The notes beneath the pieces are model-generated. The model searched no databases and had not been told where the DNA came from. It saw only the letters and a program-made list of their open reading frames with translations. The position numbers and the translations under genes were made by a program. A stretch of DNA of 7,321 nucleotides from Anaerolineae bacterium (GTDB lineage: Bacteria > Chloroflexota > Anaerolineae > Anaerolineales > E44-bin32), in contig DAOVIK010000071.1 of assembly GCA_030673735.1 (NCBI GenBank), forward strand, positions 1 through 7,321. Reading direction: 5' to 3'. Every line of letters starts with the position of its first letter. Position 1 is the first letter of the stretch. Shown piece after piece: positions 1-4,834 of the stretch.

Positions 1-1548
1 GGACGGCAAGATGGAGTGGCGGAATTCTTGGTTGTCCTCGTAGAGTTTGATCACCACCTCTTGAGGAAGGCGCAGGCCTAAGCGGCCATCCAGCTCCCGC
101 AATATCGTCTCTGCCTGATCGAGCACGATTGCGGCCAGCTCTTGCTTGCCACTTGGAAAGCGAACTTGCACTCGCTCTCCATGCAATTCCTCCAACAACA
201 CACCCGACCAGAGCAATCCCTGCCCGCCGGGCGTGAAAACCACATCCAACTCCGGTCGCCCACTCGATACGTCTTGACCTTCTTGCACCAGGCTGTACTC
301 TATCAGGACCTTCGCAAGTACCTGGCCGTCATTAAGCAACGCCACCGGCGTGCCGGTAATGGCCAACTGATCGATCTGAGAATCAGCCAGCCCTTCGAAC
401 CAAGACCTTTGCTCTGCGCGCAAGTATGGCACCGTGGGGTCGACGCTATTCAGGAAGGCGTCCAAGTTCCCGGCGAGAATGGCTTCCTGGCGGTTGGCTA
501 GCACCGCATCCAGCTCTCGCTGAGCGCGATCCAAACGCATGCGCCAATCGGACTGCCACACGGCCTCGAACGCCTCCGAGTCCACGCCGATAGCCCGCAT
601 CAGCGCCTCATCCGCTCCCTCCGTCCCTTCGCAGCGGTATGCGCAGGCTTGCCCGATGTCACGGATCAAATTACCCAATCCGTCCCAGCCAAGGCGTTCC
701 CGCAGGTATTCGACGGCCGCCCAAGCGGCAACGTCGGGTTGGATCTCTTCGCCCTCCGCCACTGCCCGCTGCAAACGCGGTTGGTATGTCGAGTACAGTG
801 AAGCACGCTCACGCTCGGCGTCAACCGCCAAGGACAGCCCCCGCCACAGCCATGGCGCGGCCTCCTCGTTGACGCCCGCTTCCGCCAACGCCAGTCTGCT
901 GAGCGCAATCTGCAAATTTCCGCTTTCCGCAATCGTGCTGGAATATCGCATCTTGACGGTTCCATGGCCAACCCAGAATGCCAGGCTGTCCAGTTGGGAT
1001 AGCGCGGTGCTGGCACGCAGCGATTGTCCGTCTGGAAACAGAATCATGTCTACCGCAGGCGATTCGGGGAGGCCAAGCAACGCAGCGATCTCGGCATACT
1101 CCTCCGCAACCTGCTGCGCAAAATCCAGCGCCTCGAATTCACGGTCTACGGGGTAGGCGATCGAGAACGTCGAAACCGGTCCGTCATCCACTTGCTGTTC
1201 GGGATCCGCAACTGCCCACACCAGTTCCGGTCCAGCGAAGCCCCATCCCTCATCGTGCTCGAAACGGGCCAACATCAAGCATGTACGCGCAACCGGGGGC
1301 GGCTGGATCTCTTCCCCCTCGGATTCGAAGGAAAGCCTGTAGCGCACCTCCGCGGTCGCGCTGCGCCCGGAGAGCGTGATGTCGTCGATGCTGATCTCGA
1401 TCCCACTCGGTGAGAGCGACTGGAAATCCTCAAACCAGAGGGCATCTGCAGCGCGGAGATCATCACTGGATGTGGCCAGAAAGGCTTCCAGATCATTGCT
1501 TTCAAGCGCGTTCTGCCGCGCCACAACTAAATCCTGCAGCGCCAGTTC
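1..1548 (-). repeat. Tandem protein-level repeat: two NTF2-like + peptidase-MA-like units at the C-terminal end of the giant fusion
   Basis: Within the 1-4455 gene, two diverged copies follow the M28 domain. Each opens with a helical stretch of an NTF2/SnoaL-like fold: ARQNALESNDLEAFL (979-993) in copy 1 and NRQEAILAGNLDAFL (1321-1335) in copy 2, each followed by a WFE motif (1007-1009 and 1352-1354) and beta strands. Each continues into a peptidase-MA-like start: FSIAYP...LLGLPESPAVDMILF in copy 1 (from about 1097) and VQVRFP...RLGLRLPQEVVIKLY in copy 2 (from about 1429). Copy 1 runs through PWLWRGLSLAVDAE (1201-1214), which resembles the PxWLxEGLAxYxE segment of gluzincins. Copy 2 is cut by the window edge. 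The repeat itself is clear by eye; the fold names are from recollection of family patterns. Confidence 0.7.
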
Positions 1549-4455
1549 GGCATCCACGATCCCCAACACCACCATCTCGGTGATCTTGCCGGTCCATTCC
1601 AGATACTCGATCTCGATCGCAGTGGGGATATCGCTGGTTCGGTGGTACGTCTCGCCGATTCTCTCACCTGTATTCCAGCTAAGGATCGCGGCAGGGATTC
1701 CCGCTTCCAGGAATGGCACATGATCGCTGCCCGCACCATCAGCCAAGAAGACCTCCAGCTCGTAGGCTTCCGCCGCCGCGGTGATCTCTTCGATCAAACC
1801 TCTCCCTGCGACGAACAACTCTTCGCCGCCGATCCCCACCATGTCCAACTGAACCATGGCCAGCGTGTTCTCGAGCGGTAAGCGCGGATTGGCCACGTAG
1901 TAGCGCGAGCCCAGCAGGCCTTGCTCCTCGGCATCCCACGCCGCAAACAGCACTGTGCGGCGCGGCACGTATCCTTGCTCATGCCATGAGCGCGCGATCT
2001 CAAGAAAGACCGCAATGCCGGAGGCGTCGTCGTTGGCGCCCGGCCAGAACGTGCCATCCGGGCCTTGACCCATGTGGTCGAAGTGCCCTCCGATGATCAC
2101 GATCTCATCAGCGTACTCCGGATCACGACCGGGAAGCACGCCTAAAACATTGCGTCCCCAGCACTCAGCACTCGGGCATGCCTCCTCGTGCGCCACCTCG
2201 ACCTCAAAGGAAACTCGTGTGGTCAGCGCGCCCGGTGTGTTGTCCATCGAAAGCGTATCCAGCGATCTTCCACTCCCTTGAAGAAGGTCCCCCACAACCT
2301 CCGGCGATACCCAGAACGTGGGCAGCGGCTCCGCCAACCAGGCGTCTCTTAGCGGAACAGCGAAATCCAGCGAACGTTCCTGAGGATCGATCATCAGCAG
2401 CAGCGCGGCGGCGCCATGCTCCAGAGCCTGGCGCGCCTGATCTTCGATCGATAAGTAGTGACAGATCACAATACCGCCGACCACGTCCAGTTCATCGAAA
2501 TCGTCATGCTCGCACTCGTTGGCCCAGGCTACGTGCCCACTGCCTTCGCCGGGCCCCGCGTAATCTCGCACAAGCGGTGTGAAGTCCTGATAGACCTCGT
2601 AATCGTCGATCAACGTTCCGTCCGCCATGTAGGAAGTCAAGGTTGGGATATCGGACAGAATGGAATAGGGAACCGGGAATTCCTGGAAATAGGTTCCATC
2701 ATCCCCGGCAGGCTGCAGTCCATACTCGGCAAAGCGCTCGGCGATGTACTCGGATGCTGCCCGACCCTCCGGAGATCCAGCCAGCCTGCCCAAATGGGAC
2801 GGGCCTACCAGGGCTTCGATCTGCTCCAGCGCTGACTCAACGTCGAAGGTCTCGGTCAAAGCCAACAGATCCCCGGAGGCGGCGATCGAGCCCGGGTCAT
2901 ACGCCGAGGGGTCGATGACCAGCAATTCGATTTCCGGCGCCTGCGCCTGATCGTCGTCGTCCGCCTCTTCCTGGCCAGAGATGACCTCGGCTTCTTCAGG
3001 AGCCGATCCAGGAAGCGTGATCGTTCGAATGCCTCCCCGCAGATGCACCGACCACAGGATCAAGAGCGCTGCCCAAATCGTCATGCATATCCACGCCAGG
3101 CCCAGCATTCGCCTGGGATTGGCGCCCTTCCACCACCGCCGCAGACTCTCAATCCAGCGCAGCGGCTTCACATCCGCGAAACTCTCGCCAATGCGAAACG
3201 GGGGCCGGCGCCCATATGTCAGCGTACGCCACAGCCATTCCAACGGACCATATTGGTAGCGTTCAAGCCACCACGTGCTAAAGCGTATTTGTCCCAGGTA
3301 GATCAAATCTGTAAGGATCAGTGCGAAGGTTGGGTCCGTCCGTCCGTAAAGCCCCAATCCGTAGTTGTAGAAGATCAAGGTGCAGATGACCGATTGCGAA
3401 ATGTAGTTCGTGAAAGCCATCCGTCCCAGGTTCCCCAAGGGTGCCAAGCGTTTGCGCCATGATGGACGCTGGAAGAGCAGGACAATGGCGCTGACGTAGA
3501 ACAGCATCAGAAACGGCGCGCCGATCGTGCGGAAGCCGACGCGCAGTAACTGGAAGTACTCCTCCGGCACCCTGGCGCGTCCCACGAGAACGGCGACGGC
3601 GGCAGCGTTGAACGTCAGGCCCAGGATCAATCCGCTGAACAGCACAACCAAAATCAAGCGCTGGTGTTTGGCAGCATCATGCAGGATCCTGCGCCTGCCT
3701 ACATACAGTCCCAAAAGGAACATGGCGAATACATTGCCTAAGTGGAAAAGGATGTTGACTTCTCCGGAAAGAACATCCTCTAGGCGAAAGCGTGTGATTT
3801 GCGCATAGGTACCAGTGGCGAGTATGTCCGGGGGAATCGTCCGGATACGCGTGGTCAAGTTGGTGAACACCTCACGGAAGGCATCCATGGCCTCGCCGGG
3901 GATGCGCATAACGATCGCGAGCAGCAGTGCCAATCCCGAAGCCACGAGCAGCGTTCGATTGGATCGCTTGCGGAAGAGCAGCAGAAGCAGGCCCATCTGC
4001 GCGTAGAGCATCAAGATGTCCCCGCTCCAAATAAGAACCGCGTGGATCGTGCCGAAGAACAGCAGCACCAGCAGCCGGCGTACGAGTAAGCGCATCGCGC
4101 TCGCACCGCGCTGCTCAGCACGACTCATCTGCACGGCCATGCCCCAGCCGAACAGCAGTGAGAACAGGGAGTAGAACTTGGCTTCGATAAGGAGACGGGT
4201 GAGCAGATAGATGGCGCGATCCAGCACATCCGTCCAAGCCGCCAAATTGAACCTGTCCCCGCTGTTGCTGAAGAAGAACATGTTGAAGGCCAGCACGCCG
4301 AAGAGCGCAAAGCCCCGCAGCACATCGATGACCTCGATGCGCTCACCAGTAGAAACCGGAGCGGCTTCTCTGCCGGACGCTTCAGCAACTATGGCGTTGG
4401 ATCGCTTTTTCTTTTTCAAACGCCTGCTCTCGCTTCTCCCTTGAGGAATTCCCAC
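1..4455 (-). CDS. Giant fusion: DUF418 membrane domain + M28 zinc aminopeptidase + tandem NTF2-like/peptidase-MA-like modules (3' end outside window)
   Basis: I translated one minus-strand frame by hand from a TGA at 4488-4486 to base 1: no stop, 1485 codons from GTG 4455. Residues 40-440 are a DUF418/YeiB-like multi-pass domain, with IEVIDVLRGFALFG near 40-53 and the typical GRMAFTNYISQS (345-356) and GPLEWLWRTLTYGRR (403-417). A further span (about 449-471) and an acidic linker (EEADDDD, about 496-502) lead to an M28 region (about 557-965) with an inserted PA domain (about 626-745). All M28 metal and catalytic residues are present: H791 and D793 (GHFDH), D809 (GANDD), E843/E844 (DAEEQG), D871 (QLDMVG) and H938 (TYHRTSD). 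It should be an active two-zinc aminopeptidase facing outside. Two NTF2-like/MA-like units follow. The start is uncertain: GTG 4455 has no clear ribosome site; TTG 4419 has AGCAGG 3 bases upstream; there is no in-frame ATG before the first membrane span. The C-terminus is not visible. Confidence 0.88.
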   Translation of the reverse strand, partial: MGIPQGRSESRRLKKKKRSNAIVAEASGREAAPVSTGERIEVIDVLRGFALFGVLAFNMFFFSNSGDRFNLAAWTDVLDRAIYLLTRLLIEAKFYSLFSLLFGWGMAVQMSRAEQRGASAMRLLVRRLLVLLFFGTIHAVLIWSGDILMLYAQMGLLLLLFRKRSNRTLLVASGLALLLAIVMRIPGEAMDAFREVFTNLTTRIRTIPPDILATGTYAQITRFRLEDVLSGEVNILFHLGNVFAMFLLGLYVGRRRILHDAAKHQRLILVVLFSGLILGLTFNAAAVAVLVGRARVPEEYFQLLRVGFRTIGAPFLMLFYVSAIVLLFQRPSWRKRLAPLGNLGRMAFTNYISQSVICTLIFYNYGLGLYGRTDPTFALILTDLIYLGQIRFSTWWLERYQYGPLEWLWRTLTYGRRPPFRIGESFADVKPLRWIESLRRWWKGANPRRMLGLAWICMTIWAALLILWSVHLRGGIRTITLPGSAPEEAEVISGQEEADDDDQAQAPEIELLVIDPSAYDPGSIAASGDLLALTETFDVESALEQIEALVGPSHLGRLAGSPEGRAASEYIAERFAEYGLQPAGDDGTYFQEFPVPYSILSDIPTLTSYMADGTLIDDYEVYQDFTPLVRDYAGPGEGSGHVAWANECEHDDFDELDVVGGIVICHYLSIEDQARQALEHGAAALLLMIDPQERSLDFAVPLRDAWLAEPLPTFWVSPEVVGDLLQGSGRSLDTLSMDNTPGALTTRVSFEVEVAHEEACPSAECWGRNVLGVLPGRDPEYADEIVIIGGHFDHMGQGPDGTFWPGANDDASGIAVFLEIARSWHEQGYVPRRTVLFAAWDAEEQGLLGSRYYVANPRLPLENTLAMVQLDMVGIGGEELFVAGRGLIEEITAAAEAYELEVFLADGAGSDHVPFLEAGIPAAILSWNTGERIGETYHRTSDIPTAIEIEYLEWTGKITEMVVLGIVDAELALQDLVVARQNALESNDLEAFLATSSDDLRAADALWFEDFQSLSPSGIEISIDDITLSGRSATAEVRYRLSFESEGEEIQPPPVARTCLMLARFEHDEGWGFAGPELVWAVADPEQQVDDGPVSTFSIAYPVDREFEALDFAQQVAEEYAEIAALLGLPESPAVDMILFPDGQSLRASTALSQLDSLAFWVGHGTVKMRYSSTIAESGNLQIALSRLALAEAGVNEEAAPWLWRGLSLAVDAERERASLYSTYQPRLQRAVAEGEEIQPDVAAWAAVEYLRERLGWDGLGNLIRDIGQACAYRCEGTEGADEALMRAIGVDSEAFEAVWQSDWRMRLDRAQRELDAVLANRQEAILAGNLDAFLNSVDPTVPYLRAEQRSWFEGLADSQIDQLAITGTPVALLNDGQVLAKVLIEYSLVQEGQDVSSGRPELDVVFTPGGQGLLWSGVLLEELHGERVQVRFPSGKQELAAIVLDQAETILRELDGRLGLRLPQEVVIKLYEDNQEFRHSILPS
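4423..4428 (-). promoter_or_regulatory. Possible ribosome binding site (AGCAGG) for a TTG start at 4419
   Basis: AGCAGG lies 3 bases upstream of an in-frame TTG (4419-4417), inside a purine-rich run (GGGAGAAGCGAGAGCAGG). The longer candidate start, GTG 4455, has no comparable element in front of it. This would shorten the giant fusion by 12 residues, all in the charged cytoplasmic tail, without touching a domain. The spacing is short and the match partial, so this is only a candidate. Confidence 0.3.
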
Positions 4456-4503
4456 ATGGTTATCACTGCCCAGGGGAGATGATCCTCAAGGGGGGCTATC
4501 TGC
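4456..4503 (-). other. Short intergenic gap between the SH3 gene and the giant fusion gene
   Basis: These 48 bases hold no convincing terminator (no strong GC hairpin followed by a T run on the minus strand) and no recognisable -35/-10 pair. A run of six C on the minus strand (4495-4490) is the only notable composition feature. The absence of a terminator favours readthrough from the upstream genes into the giant fusion gene. Confidence 0.5.
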
Positions 4504-4830
4504 CTACGGTGGTTCCGCACTCAAGCGCGTTTCGTCCACCCATCCAAAGGTCGTCTCAACTTCGACAAAGTACCAAACCACATCCCCCACGTGCTCTACT
4601 CGCCTGATGATCGCCGATGTTCCATTCGCCACAATGCCCACGCTCGACGAGTACATATTAGGCTCTTCGTGGACGTGGATCACGCCAATCGGGCTGGTCA
4701 GGTATACCTCCATGCCCAAACCCGATTGCCCGGAAGCTTTGACGCCAAGGGCGATCGTGAAGCCAAGCAATACCAAGGCCACGAGGCCGGTGACAACCCA
4801 GATGATGGTGGGAATCCTTTTATCAGTCAT
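4504..4830 (-). CDS. Small membrane-anchored bacterial SH3-domain protein
   Basis: This 108-residue protein has a short basic N-terminus (MTDKR), one hydrophobic span at about residues 8-30 and then an extracytoplasmic part. Residues about 49-104 look like a bacterial SH3 (SH3b/SH3_3) fold: a GVIHVHEEPN start, the middle strand GTSAIIRR, a WYFVEV strand and the closing GWVDETRL, which matches the usual GWV...YL ending. SH3b domains commonly bind cell-wall peptide or protein ligands; the ligand here is unknown. The ATG at 4830 lies 4 bases after the TAG of the permease fusion (stop at 4837-4835), so the two are almost certainly cotranscribed. No strong Shine-Dalgarno site is seen, which suggests translational coupling. 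The assignment rests on pattern only; the anchor and small size are certain, and the SH3 call is likely. Confidence 0.85.
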   Translation of the reverse strand: MTDKRIPTIIWVVTGLVALVLLGFTIALGVKASGQSGLGMEVYLTSPIGVIHVHEEPNMYSSSVGIVANGTSAIIRRVEHVGDVVWYFVEVETTFGWVDETRLSAEPP

Positions 4831-4834
4831 TACG

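Noticed and set aside
539..1156. Plus-strand open frame of 205 codons, rich in Ser and Ala
   Set aside because: It is antisense to the repeated modules of the giant fusion. The Ser/Ala/Arg-rich composition is typical of the complement of a GC-rich gene, and no domain is visible.
4125..4388. Minus-strand open frame of 87 codons in this interval
   Set aside because: It is in a different frame from the DUF418 domain, which covers the same bases with a clearly recognisable family sequence.
4440..4510. Possible rho-independent terminator or promoter between the SH3 gene and the giant fusion gene
   Set aside because: Only a weak four-pair hairpin could be drawn, there is no T run after it, and no -35/-10 pair was convincing.
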